This document shows, one piece after another, positions 39,813 to 49,993 of a stretch of 64,000 nucleotides of DNA. Origin of the DNA: Phreatobacter aquaticus (GTDB taxonomy: Bacteria > Pseudomonadota > Alphaproteobacteria > Rhizobiales > Phreatobacteraceae); assembly GCF_005160265.1 (NCBI RefSeq), contig NZ_CP039865.1, positions 572,501-636,500 of the forward strand, in the 5' to 3' direction. Numbering within the stretch: position 1 is the stretch's first letter; each line of letters begins with the position of its first letter. The notes under the pieces were generated by a model. The model did no database searches. It was not told the DNA's origin and was given only the letters and a program-made list of their open reading frames with translations. The position numbers were made by a program, and so were the translations under genes.

Positions 39813-41162
39813 TCAGCCCGTCGCCATGTCGATGATGATCTTGGCGTTCAGCGTGATCAGCGTCACCGCGATGAGCCCGGTAATGGCGGTCAGCCAGCGT
39901 GGCGAGACCAGCTCACCCATCCGGGTCTTCGAGGCTGTGAGATGGACCAGCGGCACGATGGCGAAGGGCAGCTGCAGGGACAGAACGACCTGGCTGAAGA
40001 TCAGCAGCTTCGCCGTCTGCGCCTCGCCATAGATGATGGTGACCACGATGGCCGGCACGATGGCGATGAGCCGCGTCACCAGTCGCCTCGCCCAGGCCGC
40101 CATGCGGATGTCGATGAAGCCTTCCATGATGATCTGCCCCGCCATGGTGGCGGTGACCGTGGAATTGAGGCCGCAGCAGATCAGCGCGATGCCGAACAGG
40201 GTCGGCGCGATGGCCGAGCCGAGCAGGGGCGCGAGCAGGGAATGGGCCTGGCCGAGTTCTTCGACGCCGCGATTGCCGTTGGCGTGGAAGGCGGAGGCGG
40301 CCAGGATCAAGAGCGAGGCATTGATGGTGAGCGCGAACATCAGCGCGACGGTGGAATCGATCGTCGCGTATTTCAGCGCCTCGCGCTTTTCCGGCAGCGT
40401 GTCGCCATAGGCGCGGGTCTGCACGATGGAGGAGTGCAGGTAGAGGTTATGCGGCATGACGGTCGCGCCGATGATGCCGAGCGCGAGATAGAGCATGTCT
40501 GGATTGGTGACGATCTGCGTCGTCGGCGCGAAGCCCTTGATGACATCGCTCCAGACGGGGTTGGCGAGCCCGATCTGCACGATGAAGCAGATCGCAATGA
40601 CGCCCATCAGGGTGATGATGAAGGCCTCGATCCAGCGGAAGCCCTTGGTCTGCAGCCAGAGGATCAGGAACACGTCGAGGGCTGTGACGACGACGCCGAT
40701 CTCGAGCGGCAGGCCGAAGACCAGATTGAGGCCGATCGCGGTGCCGATGACCTCGGCGAGATCGGTGGCGATCACGGCGATTTCGGCGAACAGCCAGAGC
40801 GGCCAGGCCATCCAGCGCGGATAGGCGTCACGGCAGGCCTGTGCGAGATCGCGGGTGGTGGCAACCGCAAGCCTCGCGCAGAGGGCCTGCAGAAGGATCG
40901 CCATGATGTTCGACAGGAGCGCGATGAAGAGGAGCGCGTAGCCGAACTTGGAACCGCCGGCGAGCGAAGTCGCCCAATTGCCGGGATCCATATAGCCGAC
41001 GGCGACCAGGTAGCCCGGGCCCATGAAGGCCACGAGCTTGCGCCATGACGACCCGGTGGTCGGCACGCGGATCGAGCGGAAGGTCTCGATCAGCGAGGGT
41101 TCGCCGCGTCCGCGCCGCCAGCCGCCGAGGCCGCTGGGGCCGTCCTGTTGAATCGCGCTCAT
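39813..41162 (-). CDS. mntH: Nramp-family Mn(II)/divalent metal:proton symporter MntH
   Basis: A 449-residue inner-membrane transporter with 11 predicted helices. The metal site is present: MDPGNWATS on TM1 (Asp59, Asn62) and the conserved [10 protein letters not shown] on TM6. It imports Mn(II), and possibly Fe(II), with proton. The ATG at 41162 was chosen; upstream frame to 41228 covers the operator region. Two 7-1-7-type boxes in its upstream gap suggest Fur/Mur control, which is the usual mode for mntH in Rhizobiales. Confidence 0.96.
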   Translation of the reverse strand: MSAIQQDGPSGLGGWRRGRGEPSLIETFRSIRVPTTGSSWRKLVAFMGPGYLVAVGYMDPGNWATSLAGGSKFGYALLFIALLSNIMAILLQALCARLAVATTRDLAQACRDAYPRWMAWPLWLFAEIAVIATDLAEVIGTAIGLNLVFGLPLEIGVVVTALDVFLILWLQTKGFRWIEAFIITLMGVIAICFIVQIGLANPVWSDVIKGFAPTTQIVTNPDMLYLALGIIGATVMPHNLYLHSSIVQTRAYGDTLPEKREALKYATIDSTVALMFALTINASLLILAASAFHANGNRGVEELGQAHSLLAPLLGSAIAPTLFGIALICCGLNSTVTATMAGQIIMEGFIDIRMAAWARRLVTRLIAIVPAIVVTIIYGEAQTAKLLIFSQVVLSLQLPFAIVPLVHLTASKTRMGELVSPRWLTAITGLIAVTLITLNAKIIIDMATG

Positions 41163-41178
41163 GGTGCCGCCCTGATCC

Positions 41179-41199
41179 TGCAAATCATTCTCATGAGCA
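41179..41199 (-). promoter_or_regulatory. Putative Fur/Mur box upstream of mntH (proximal)
   Basis: TGCAAATCATTCTCATGAGCA lies 17 bp upstream of the mntH start. The core TGCAAAT-C-ATTCTCA is a 7-1-7 imperfect palindrome like alphaproteobacterial Fur/Mur sites. Confidence 0.5.
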
Positions 41200-41234
41200 T
41201 TCTTTCCACGCGTTAGAGAATGCGTCAAGCGTTC

Positions 41235-41250
41235 TGCAAATCATTCGCAA
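41235..41250 (-). promoter_or_regulatory. Putative Fur/Mur box upstream of mntH (distal)
   Basis: TGCAAATCATTCGCAA repeats the first 12 bases of the proximal box, 56 bp further upstream, and is a better 7-1-7 palindrome (one mismatch: TGCAAAT/ATTCGCA). It sits between nhaA and mntH. Confidence 0.5.
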
Positions 41251-41268
41251 CAAGTCGCGGACGGTAGG

Positions 41269-42456
<1,188 letters not shown>

Positions 42457-42542
42457 GGGGCGGTCCGGTCATGGGGGTCAGGAGCGAGTGCCCCCTTTTA
42501 GCCTGCCTCGTCCAAAGCCCCAATGACGTTTACCCCGCCGGT

Positions 42543-43445
42543 TCAGCCGAGTGATGCGATCGGCCGCATGGCGGTGATCATCTGCCCGAGCTCGATGAAG
42601 TCGCGCTTGCGCGGCGAGGTCCTGCGCCAGGCGAGGCCCAGCACGCGGCTTGGCTCGGGTTCGGCAAAGCGCATCAGGCGGATCGGCGCGCTGCGCGTTT
42701 CGACGTCGACGGCGATCTCCGGCAGCAGCGTCATGCCGAGGCCGTTCGCCACCATCTGCACCAGCGTCGACAGGCTGGACGCGCCAAACGTGTCGATGTT
42801 CTCGACCCTGCGCAGGCTGCAGAAGGCGAGCGCCTGGTCACGCATGCAATGGCCCTCCTCGAGCAGCAGGAGCTTCGAGCCATCGAGCAGGTCGGGCGTC
42901 GCCAGGGCCCGGCTGGTCTTCTCCTGATTGGCGGGCATGGCGAGCAGGAAGCGATCCTCGAACAGCCGGATCGTCTCGATCTCGGGATGGTCGATCGGCA
43001 GCGCCACCAGCAGGAGGTCGAGCGTGCCTTCCAGCAATTCGCGGGTCAGCTGGCCGGTCTGTGTCTCGCGCAGGTGCAGATCGAGGCCGGGATAGCGGTT
43101 GCGCAGTTCAGGCAGCACGCGCGGCAGCAGATAGGGCGCAACCGAGGGAATGACGCCGAGGCGCAGCGGCCCGGTCATCGCGCGGTCGCGATGCAGCGCA
43201 TAATCCCTCAGGTCGCGCAGATCGGAGAGAATGCGGGCCGCCCGTCGAGCGATCTCGCGACCCTCGTCGGTCAGCTCGACGCCCGAACGGCGGCGCTCCA
43301 GAAGCTGCACCTTGAGATCCTTCTCCATGTCGAGGATCTGCATGGAGAGTGCCGGCTGGGTCACGGAACAGGCGTCCGCCGCGCGGCCGAAATGTTTGAG
43401 GCGCGCCACGGCATCGAAATAGCGCAGTTGTTTCAGTGAAAGCAT
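42543..43445 (-). CDS. oxyR: LysR-type hydrogen-peroxide sensor OxyR
   Basis: A 300-residue LTTR. The N-terminal HTH is SLKQLRYFDAVARLKHFGRA with VTQPALSMQI. The redox cysteines that form the activating disulfide are Cys200 (EEGHCMRDQ) and Cys209 (LAFCSLRR), matching C199 and C208 of E. coli OxyR. It is divergent from the katA catalase gene with a 96-bp shared gap, the classic OxyR-katA arrangement. The ATG at 43445 was chosen by family alignment. Confidence 0.93.
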   Translation of the reverse strand: MLSLKQLRYFDAVARLKHFGRAADACSVTQPALSMQILDMEKDLKVQLLERRRSGVELTDEGREIARRAARILSDLRDLRDYALHRDRAMTGPLRLGVIPSVAPYLLPRVLPELRNRYPGLDLHLRETQTGQLTRELLEGTLDLLLVALPIDHPEIETIRLFEDRFLLAMPANQEKTSRALATPDLLDGSKLLLLEEGHCMRDQALAFCSLRRVENIDTFGASSLSTLVQMVANGLGMTLLPEIAVDVETRSAPIRLMRFAEPEPSRVLGLAWRRTSPRKRDFIELGQMITAMRPIASLG

Positions 43446-43541
43446 GACGATCAGATTTCCTGATGGAGACTGATCGATAATACGATTGGCCTTGATCGCC
43501 AAGCCCGCCCTAGAACCATTCCATCCCCTGGACACGAACGG

Positions 43542-45029
43542 ATGGATCCGATGTCAAAACCGCCCACACTGACCACGACAGCCGGCGCACCGATCTCCGA
43601 CAATCAGAATTCGCTGAGCGCCGGCCCGCGCGGGCCCCTGTTGCTGCAGGACTACCAGCTGATCGAGAAGCTGGCGCACCAGAACCGCGAGCGCATCCCC
43701 GAGCGCGTGGTCCACGCCAAGGGCTGGGGCGCCTTCGGCACGCTGACCATCACCCACGACATCACCCGCTTCACCAAGGCTGATCTGTTCTCCAAGCTCG
43801 GCAAGACGACCGATCTCCTGCTGCGCTTCTCCACCGTTGCCGGCGAGCAGGGCGCGGCCGATGCCGAGCGCGACGTGCGCGGCTTCGCGCTGAAATTCTA
43901 CACCGAGCAGGGCAACTGGGATCTCGTCGGCAACAACACGCCGGTGTTCTTCGTCCGCGATCCCATGAAGTTCCCGGACTTCATCCGTACCCAGAAGCGC
44001 CATCCGCGCTCCAACCTGCGCTCGCCCACCGCCATGTGGGACTTCTGGTCGCTGTCGCCGGAGAGCCTGCATCAGGTCACCATCCTGATGTCGGATCGCG
44101 GCCTGCCGGTCGCCCCCATGTTCATGAACGGCTACGGCTCCCACACGTTCTCGTTCATCAACGCGGCGAACGAGCGCTTCTGGGTGAAGTTCCACTTCAA
44201 GACCATGCAGGGCCACAAGCACTACACCAATGCCGAAGGCGCCCAGGTGATCGCCAAGTCGCGCGAGAGCTATCAGGAAGAGCTGTTCGGCGGCATCGAG
44301 CGCGGCCAGTTCCCGCGCTGGAAGATGCAGGTCCAGGTCATGCCGGAGGCGGATGCCGACAAGACGCCCTACAACCCGTTCGACCTGACCAAGGTCTGGC
44401 CACATGGCGACTATCCGCTGATCGATGTCGGCGTGCTCGAGCTCAACCGCAACGCCAACAATTACTTTGCTGAGATCGAGCAGGCGGCTTTCTCGCCGTC
44501 CAATATCGTGCCGGGCATCGGCTTCTCGCCGGACAAGATGCTGCAGGCGCGCATCTTCGCCTATGCGGATGCCCACCGCCACCGGATCGGCACCCATTAC
44601 GAGGCACTGCCGGTCAACCAGCCGAAGAACCCGGCGCATCACTATCACAAGGATGGTGCGATGCGGTTCTTCCGCAATGATACCGGCAATCCAGATGCCT
44701 ATTACGAGCCGAACTCAGTCAATGGCCCGGCGGAAGCGCCCGATTTCCGCGAGCCGCCGCTGGCGATCTCCGGCGATGCCGACCGCTACAACCACCGCAT
44801 CGGCAATGACGATTACAGCCAGGCGGGCGCCCTGTTCCGCCTGATGACGCTCGAGCAGCGTGGCCGCCTGATGGACAATATCGCCGAGGCCATGCAGGGC
44901 GTGCCAGTCGAGATCATCAAGCGTCAGGTCGTGCATTTCTATCGCGCAGACCCCGATTACGGCATCGGCGTCGCCACCCGGATGGGCCTCTCCGCCGCCG
45001 ATCTGCCCCAGGCGATCGCCGCCGAGTGA
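43542..45029 (+). CDS. katA: Monofunctional heme catalase
   Basis: A 495-residue small-subunit clade catalase that dismutates hydrogen peroxide in the cytosol. The active-site His58 is in [12 protein letters not shown], the distal Asn lies in [13 protein letters not shown], and the proximal heme Tyr is in [15 protein letters not shown]. The ATG at 43542 or the one 3 codons later may be the start. Regulation by OxyR from the shared upstream gap is expected. A stem-loop follows at 45060. Confidence 0.96.
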   Translation: MDPMSKPPTLTTTAGAPISDNQNSLSAGPRGPLLLQDYQLIEKLAHQNRERIPERVVHAKGWGAFGTLTITHDITRFTKADLFSKLGKTTDLLLRFSTVAGEQGAADAERDVRGFALKFYTEQGNWDLVGNNTPVFFVRDPMKFPDFIRTQKRHPRSNLRSPTAMWDFWSLSPESLHQVTILMSDRGLPVAPMFMNGYGSHTFSFINAANERFWVKFHFKTMQGHKHYTNAEGAQVIAKSRESYQEELFGGIERGQFPRWKMQVQVMPEADADKTPYNPFDLTKVWPHGDYPLIDVGVLELNRNANNYFAEIEQAAFSPSNIVPGIGFSPDKMLQARIFAYADAHRHRIGTHYEALPVNQPKNPAHHYHKDGAMRFFRNDTGNPDAYYEPNSVNGPAEAPDFREPPLAISGDADRYNHRIGNDDYSQAGALFRLMTLEQRGRLMDNIAEAMQGVPVEIIKRQVVHFYRADPDYGIGVATRMGLSAADLPQAIAAE

Positions 45030-45059
45030 GCCTGGCGGCCCGTGGCCTACGGGCTGCCC

Positions 45060-45089
45060 GCGGAGCCGGTTTCCCCCGGCCGGCTCCGC
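45060..45089 (+). terminator. Stem-loop after katA
   Basis: A perfect 10-bp stem (GCGGAGCCGG/CCGGCTCCGC) with a 10-nt loop, 30 bp after the katA stop. There is no T-run, so it may be a factor-dependent or stabilising hairpin. Confidence 0.4.
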
Positions 45090-45125
45090 CCCCTTATCCC
45101 TTATCACCGATCAGAGGAGGCCCAG

Positions 45126-45326
45126 ATGGCCGCAACCGCCCTGAAGACCAACCGTGCCGCCGCCATCGGCGAGATCTATACCGAGGCCGGCATCGAGGCG
45201 CTGAACGCGGCGCTCGCCGATCGCGGCATTGGCGCCGATCGGATCATCTCGATCCTGCCGGTCGCCGCCGAGACTCTGATGTCGGCCAAGGCCGCGCAGT
45301 TCCGGGTTCTGTACCGGGCGATCTGA
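45126..45326 (+). CDS. Small soluble protein downstream of katA
   Basis: A 66-residue protein of unknown family (MAATALKTNRAAAIGEIYTE start; ends KAAQFRVLYRAI). It has a strong ribosome binding site, AGAGGAGGCC, just before the ATG and no signal or membrane segment. The sequence looks like a helix-rich fold with SILPVAAETLMS in the middle. It may belong to the peroxide response by proximity to katA, though a hairpin separates them. Confidence 0.65.
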   Translation: MAATALKTNRAAAIGEIYTEAGIEALNAALADRGIGADRIISILPVAAETLMSAKAAQFRVLYRAI

Positions 45327-45492
45327 GGGGGCGGATGGAGTGCGGCGCGGCGGGAGTGGTCGGTCCCGGACGCCCCATCGCCGCGCCGATGAACCTTTCC
45401 CCTCCCCCGCAAAATCCCGGACGTGACAGGTCGTCTTCCCCTTCGGCACTCTGGCACCACAGGCGCCACCCCGAGGCGCCGGGAGACCGGCC

Positions 45493-46356
45493 ATGCCCCC
45501 GAAGCAGCATGAAGTTCGCCGTCCGCGCCGCGTTCTCGCAGCCCTTGTCCTGCTGGCCGGCCTCGGCACCGGCTCGGCGCAGGCCCAGACGCCGCTGGAG
45601 CGCGGCCGCTACCTGATGAACGGCATCGTCGCCTGCGGCAATTGCCACACGCCGATCGGACCGCAGGGACCTGTGGCCGGCCAGGAACTGGCGGGTCGGT
45701 TGCTCGCCGACGAACCGCCATTCACTGCCTATGCGTCCAACATCACGCCCGATCCGGAAACCGGCATCGGCCGCTGGACCGATGAGCAGATCATCCTGGC
45801 GATCCGCGAGGGCAAGCGTCCCGACGGCTCGATCATCGGGCCGCCCATGCCCATCGAACTCTATCGCGGCATGGCCGACGAGGATGTGCGCGCCATCGCC
45901 GCCTATCTCCGCGCGGTGCCGCCGGTGCGCAATGCCGTGCCACGCTCCATCTATCGCATCCCGCTGCCGCCGAACTACGGCCCGCCGGTTGGCTCTGTGC
46001 CGCGTCCTTTGCCGGCTCAAGGATTGGCCTATGGCGCCTATCTCGCAGGACCGCTGGGCCATTGCACCGATTGCCATTCCGCCCGCCTGCCGACCGGCGG
46101 TCCGGACCTGGAGAAGGGCCTCGGCGCCGGCGGCATGCCCTTCGCCGGGCCCTGGGGCATCAGCCATGCCGCCAACCTGACACCGACCGGGCTCTCACGC
46201 TGGAGCGATGCCCAGGTGAAGGCGATGATCACCACCGGCGTCAGGCCGGACGGCAGCCGGATGAACCCGCCCATGGGCTATGGCTTCTATGCCACCATGA
46301 CCACCGCCGACCTCGACGCGCTGGTCGCCTATCTGAGGTCGCTGCCGCCCAAGTGA
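45493..46356 (+). CDS. Diheme c-type cytochrome
   Basis: A 287-residue periplasmic protein with a Sec signal peptide (cleavage near AQAQ). Two class I cytochrome c domains carry heme motifs CGNCH (48-52) and CTDCH (191-195). Methionine-containing segments (PPMPIELYRGM and NPPMGYGFYATM) could supply the axial ligands. The first domain's ASNITPDPETGIGRWTDEQI is typical of cytochrome subunits of membrane alcohol/aldehyde/gluconate dehydrogenases. No dehydrogenase gene is adjacent, so the electron donor is unknown. Confidence 0.9.
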   Translation: MPPKQHEVRRPRRVLAALVLLAGLGTGSAQAQTPLERGRYLMNGIVACGNCHTPIGPQGPVAGQELAGRLLADEPPFTAYASNITPDPETGIGRWTDEQIILAIREGKRPDGSIIGPPMPIELYRGMADEDVRAIAAYLRAVPPVRNAVPRSIYRIPLPPNYGPPVGSVPRPLPAQGLAYGAYLAGPLGHCTDCHSARLPTGGPDLEKGLGAGGMPFAGPWGISHAANLTPTGLSRWSDAQVKAMITTGVRPDGSRMNPPMGYGFYATMTTADLDALVAYLRSLPPK

Positions 46357-46749
46357 TCAGCGCACCGGTAGCGCGCGCTCGCAGCGGCGGTAGAACCGCA
46401 CGGGGTCGCGGTCGAGCGTGACGCCGAGCCGTTCGCCCCGGAGCGTCATGACGATGCGGCCGCGCGGCTCGTCGCTGCCATCCTGGCCTTCCTCGACACA
46501 GGCAGTCTGCGCGGTCAGCCGTCCGTCGCGATCGATGCGCGGCCGGCGCAGCGCGCAGGCCGAGGCGAAGAACTGGATGGAATCGGCCTCCACCGCGATG
46601 CGGCCATCGCTCTCCTGCACTGTGCAGGCCTCGGGGGCATCGTCGGCGGCATAGGTTCCGCGAAACCGCTGCGGCACCTCCTGCGCGATGGCCGCGACGG
46701 GGACAACAAGCAGGGCAAGCGCGAGCAGCGGAAGGCGGCGGATGGGCAT
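46357..46749 (-). CDS. Small secreted protein, unknown function
   Basis: A 130-residue protein with a signal peptide (LLALALLVVPVAAIAQ). The mature part has RFRGTYAADDAPEACTVQ and four cysteines, and resembles in layout the small secreted protein at 10061 (a 'GxW/GTY' opening and paired cysteines). No family name is certain. It converges on the cytochrome gene directly at its stop. Confidence 0.68.
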   Translation of the reverse strand: MPIRRLPLLALALLVVPVAAIAQEVPQRFRGTYAADDAPEACTVQESDGRIAVEADSIQFFASACALRRPRIDRDGRLTAQTACVEEGQDGSDEPRGRIVMTLRGERLGVTLDRDPVRFYRRCERALPVR

Positions 46750-47061
46750 GCGGGTCTCCTGATGGCGCCAGGCCTCGCACGAAACGGTTTCGCTTCTGTG
46801 TCATCGGCGGCCGGAACGAGACCTCTCTCCTGTTCCACGACGGCTCGCGCCAGGGCCGGGAATCGGGCCCGCCGGCCGGACAATGTCGCGGAGACGTTCT
46901 GCGACGTTTCGGCGCACCCCGCCGCTTGTGCGGACACGAACCTGTGAGGCCGGGCCTGCGGCGCTTTCGCGCAGGCGGAGCGCTCCCTAGGGTCGCCCGC
47001 GTCAACAAGAGCTGCCGGCGATCAAGTCCGGTGGCATTCCGATCCAACTGACGGGGCACAC
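46750..47061. other. 312-bp gap with no gene recognised
   Basis: Between the divergent secreted protein and DoxX genes. It is GC-rich with a weak hairpin (GCCTGCG/CGCAGGC near 46958) and a CTAGGG stretch at about 46987. No reading frame with family features, repeat copy or clear promoter was found. Confidence 0.5.
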
Positions 47062-47466
47062 ATGGACAACCTTCTTCCCACTCTCAACGCCTGGCAGCCG
47101 CGCATCCTCAGCGTGCTGCGCATCATGGCGGCGCTGCTGCTGCTTCAGCACGGCCTGGTCAAGATCCTCTCCTTCCCGACCGCCTTCCCGATGCCGGTTG
47201 GCCTGTTCTCGCGCTACTGGTTCGCCGGCGTGATCGAGATCATCGGTGGCCTGCTGCTGCTCGCCGGCTTCTACACGCGCTACGTGGCCTTCGTGCTGGC
47301 TGGCCTGATGGCCTTCGCCTATTTCCTCGGCCATGCCGGCCGCAGCTTCTTCCCCATCATGAATGGCGGCTCGCTCGCCATCCTCTACTGCTTCACCTTC
47401 CTCTATCTCGTCTTCGCTGGCCCCGGCCCGTGGAGCGTCGACGCCCAGCGCTCGAACACCTACTGA
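47062..47466 (+). CDS. DoxX-family membrane protein
   Basis: A 134-residue inner-membrane protein with four helices. The family pattern is clear: ILSVLRIMAALLLLQHGLVK, then the GVIEIIGGLLLLAGFYTRY helix pair and AFAYFLGHAGRSFFP. DoxX/DoxD-like proteins are linked to redox and sulfur chemistry; the role here is unknown. A strong terminator follows. Confidence 0.9.
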   Translation: MDNLLPTLNAWQPRILSVLRIMAALLLLQHGLVKILSFPTAFPMPVGLFSRYWFAGVIEIIGGLLLLAGFYTRYVAFVLAGLMAFAYFLGHAGRSFFPIMNGGSLAILYCFTFLYLVFAGPGPWSVDAQRSNTY

Positions 47467-47484
47467 GCCTGCCACAGATACAGG

Positions 47485-47520
47485 AAAGGGTCCGCAGCCA
47501 CCCGGCGGCGGACCCTTTTT
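47485..47520 (+). terminator. Rho-independent terminator after the DoxX gene
   Basis: An 11-bp stem (AAAGGGTCCGC/GCGGACCCTTT) with a 12-nt loop, then further T residues, 18 bp after the stop. It may also serve the convergent helix-hairpin-helix gene. Confidence 0.88.
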
Positions 47521-47539
47521 CATGCGTCAGATCAGTATC

Positions 47540-47911
47540 TTAGCGCTGGCGCGCGATGATCCGGTCCTTGATGCCGTCATAGACGCCCTGCGGAATGATG
47601 TTGCGGTTCACCAGGTCGTCCTTGCCGCGATAGGGCCGGCCGCGGATGATCGCGGCGGCGCGCGCCTCGCCGATGCCGTTCAGCACGCGCAGCTCGGCCT
47701 CGGACGCGGAATTGATGTCGATCAGGGCCGAAGCCGGGGTCGTCGCGGCAGGCGCAGCCGCAGGAGCTGCGGGACGCGCGGGGGTTGCCGGGGCGGTTGC
47801 GGCCGGCGGTGCGGCGGGCCTGGCGGGCGTCGCCGGCTGGGTTGCGGTCTGGGCGAGCGCCGCCGAGGCGGCAAGGCCCAGGGCACCGGCAAGGAACAAG
47901 GTCTTGAGCAT
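47540..47911 (-). CDS. Helix-hairpin-helix protein (ComEA-like), exported
   Basis: A 123-residue protein. It has a signal peptide (LFLAGALGLAASAALAQ), a low-complexity Ala/Pro/Thr linker of about 45 residues, and a C-terminal helix-hairpin-helix DNA-binding motif, INSASEAELRVLNGIGEARA, followed by YRGKDDLVNRNIIPQG. This is the layout of ComEA-type periplasmic DNA-binding proteins, although no competence genes are nearby. The ATG at 47911 begins the signal peptide. Confidence 0.85.
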   Translation of the reverse strand: MLKTLFLAGALGLAASAALAQTATQPATPARPAAPPAATAPATPARPAAPAAAPAATTPASALIDINSASEAELRVLNGIGEARAAAIIRGRPYRGKDDLVNRNIIPQGVYDGIKDRIIARQR

Positions 47912-48162
47912 GGATGTCTCCCGTGTCGTCGGATGCTGACCGGCCGAATCGGCCTTGTATCCGTGGCACCCGTTTGACCATCCGATCATGACCGGAGGTT
48001 GTCCTCAATCCGCGACATTCCCAGTCTGGAGCCTGGTTCGGGCGGCGTGAACCGCCGGGAAACGGCCGCCGTACTGACCCACGCATCCGAAGCCTGAGGC
48101 GTTGCACGCGCCTCCGCGCTGCAAGCAGCACGGGTGAAAGCGAACGTTCACTCTCTTTTATG

Positions 48163-48180
48163 TTGCAGCGCCTGCTACAA
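48163..48180 (+). promoter_or_regulatory. Putative TetR operator upstream of the efflux operon
   Basis: TTGCAGCGCCTGCTACAA is an 18-bp imperfect palindrome (7 of 9 pairs), 31 bp ahead of the TetR start, in a locally AT-rich patch. A second small palindrome, GCGAACGTTCAC, lies at about 48140. Autoregulation of tetR-RND operons through such sites is common. The rest of the 300-bp gap from 47912 shows nothing else. Confidence 0.4.
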
Positions 48181-48211
48181 TTCGTTACCAGAGCGGCCGG
48201 AGGAGCAGCCC

Positions 48212-48832
48212 GTGCCCCGCATCGACAGTGTCCAGCGCACCGATAAAAAATCCGCCATCCTGGATGCCGCCGAGCGCTGTTTCGCGCGCTCCGGCTTCCA
48301 CGGCGCGTCGATGAGCGAGATCTGCGCCGAGGCCGGCATGAGCCCTGGCAACCTCTATCGCTATTTCCGCTCCAAGGAGCAGATGATCGAGGGTCTCTGC
48401 GAGCGCGATCTGGCCGCAGCGGCCCATGGCTTCGATGCCCTGGCGACCGCGCCCGACCTTTGGACGGCCTTTCGCGCGCTCGCCCACATGCATCTGGTGG
48501 AAGAGCCGCGCGACAGCTGCGCGGTCTGGATCGAGACCCTCTCCGAGGTGGCGCGCAATCCGCAGATCGCGGCGCTGCGTCTCAGGACCGACAATTTTAT
48601 TCATGAGAAACTGCTTGGTGCCCTGAAGATTGCGCAGAGCCGCGGCCAGACCGCGCCCCATGCCGATCTCGAGCGCACAGTGCAGTTCATGATGACCTTC
48701 GCCGACGGGCTGATGCTGCGCCGCGTCCGCGACGAGGCCTTCGACCCGGCGCCTCATCTCGAGATCATGTTCGAGGTGATGCGCACCATGCTGCTGGCAC
48801 CCCTGCTGCCGTCCAACGACAACATCACCTGA
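48212..48832 (+). CDS. TetR-family regulator of the adjacent RND pump
   Basis: A 206-residue repressor with an N-terminal TetR HTH: KKSAILDAAERCFARSGFHG, then MSEICAEAGMSPGNLYRYFR. The C-terminal ligand-binding domain is helical and resembles AcrR-type regulators. The GTG start at 48212 has GGAGGAG 6 nt upstream, better than the ATG at 48134. The stop lies 10 bp before the adaptor gene, so regulator, adaptor and pump form one operon and are probably self-regulated. Confidence 0.92.
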   Translation: MPRIDSVQRTDKKSAILDAAERCFARSGFHGASMSEICAEAGMSPGNLYRYFRSKEQMIEGLCERDLAAAAHGFDALATAPDLWTAFRALAHMHLVEEPRDSCAVWIETLSEVARNPQIAALRLRTDNFIHEKLLGALKIAQSRGQTAPHADLERTVQFMMTFADGLMLRRVRDEAFDPAPHLEIMFEVMRTMLLAPLLPSNDNIT

Positions 48833-48842
48833 AGTGTTCGCC

Positions 48843-49982
48843 ATGTCCCCCCGTCTCCGACTTGCCGCAGCCATTCTTGCCCTCTCCGCCGGCGCCAGCC
48901 TGGCCGACGATCGCGCGCCCTCTGTCACCGTCGCAACGGCCGTGCGCGGCGAAATCCGCGAGACGGTCGTCGTCACCGGCTCCTTCGTCGCGCGCGAGGA
49001 AGTGCTGATCTCGCCCGAGGTCGAGGGCCTGGCGATCATCGAGATCCTGGCCGAAGAGGGTGACAAGGTCGCCGCCGGCCAGGTTCTGGCTCGCCTGAAC
49101 CGCCAGATGCTCGACGTCCAGATCGAGCAGAATGCCGCCCAGATTTCCCGCGCCGAGGCGGCCATCGCCCAGGCCCGCGCGTCGATCGCGGAGGCCACCG
49201 CCAACAAGACGCTGGCCGACCAGCAATTGCAGCGCACCCGCCAGCTCCAGCAGACAGGTGCTGCGTCCAACGATCAGCTCGACCAGCGCCAGACCGCCTC
49301 GCGCAGCGCCAATGCGCGGCTCGACAATGCCACCAATGCGCTGCGCCTCGGCGAGGCCGACCTGACGCTCGCCAAGGCGCAGCGGTCGGATATCGAACTC
49401 AGGATCGCGCGCTCGGAGATCAAGTCGCGGGTGGGCGGCACGATCTCGCGGCGTACTGCCCGCCTCGGCGCCGTCGCCTCCGCGACAGGCGAACCCCTGT
49501 TCCGCATCATCGCGGAATCGGCGGTCGAGCTGGAGGGCGAGGTCGCCGAGACCACCTTCGCCCGCCTGCGTGCCGGTCAGCCGGCCATTGTCGAGGCCGC
49601 GGGCTTCGACAAGCCCTTCGCCGCCACCGTCCGCCTCGTCGCAGCCGAGGTGAACCGCACCAACCGTCTTGGCCGCGTGCGCCTGGCGCTTGCCGCCGAC
49701 GAGCGCCCGCCGCTGGGCGCCTTCGGGCGTGGCACGGTCGAGGTGGCGCGCTCGCAGGGCATCCTGGTGCCGCTCTCGTCCGTCATGTTCGGCCAGCCGG
49801 CAACGATCCAGGTCGTCAAGAACGGCGTCATCGAAACCCGCCAGGTCACGCCCGGCCTGCGCGCGGAAGGCCGCATCGAGATCCGCCAGGGGCTGGCCGA
49901 GGGCGAACAGGTCGTCGCCGTGTCCGGCAGCTTCGTGCGCAATGGCGACAAGGTGACAGCCGTCACCCTGTCCAACCGCTGA
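48843..49982 (+). CDS. RND efflux periplasmic adaptor (membrane fusion protein)
   Basis: A 379-residue HlyD/AcrA-type adaptor. After a signal peptide (LAAAILALSAGASLA) come the lipoyl half (VEGLAIIEILAEEGDKVAAG), a long coiled-coil hairpin at about 95-170, the second lipoyl half and beta-barrel (SRVGGTISRRTARLGAVA) and the membrane-proximal domain. It bridges the RND permease to an outer-membrane channel. No lipobox is present. The ATG at 48843 is used; a GTG 3 codons earlier is possible. No TolC-type gene is in the window. Confidence 0.93.
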   Translation: MSPRLRLAAAILALSAGASLADDRAPSVTVATAVRGEIRETVVVTGSFVAREEVLISPEVEGLAIIEILAEEGDKVAAGQVLARLNRQMLDVQIEQNAAQISRAEAAIAQARASIAEATANKTLADQQLQRTRQLQQTGAASNDQLDQRQTASRSANARLDNATNALRLGEADLTLAKAQRSDIELRIARSEIKSRVGGTISRRTARLGAVASATGEPLFRIIAESAVELEGEVAETTFARLRAGQPAIVEAAGFDKPFAATVRLVAAEVNRTNRLGRVRLALAADERPPLGAFGRGTVEVARSQGILVPLSSVMFGQPATIQVVKNGVIETRQVTPGLRAEGRIEIRQGLAEGEQVVAVSGSFVRNGDKVTAVTLSNR

Positions 49983-49993
49983 GGAGGCGCACC

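Noticed and set aside
47540-47911. Competence locus (comEA)
   Set aside because: Only a helix-hairpin-helix domain is present; no comEC or pilus genes in the window.
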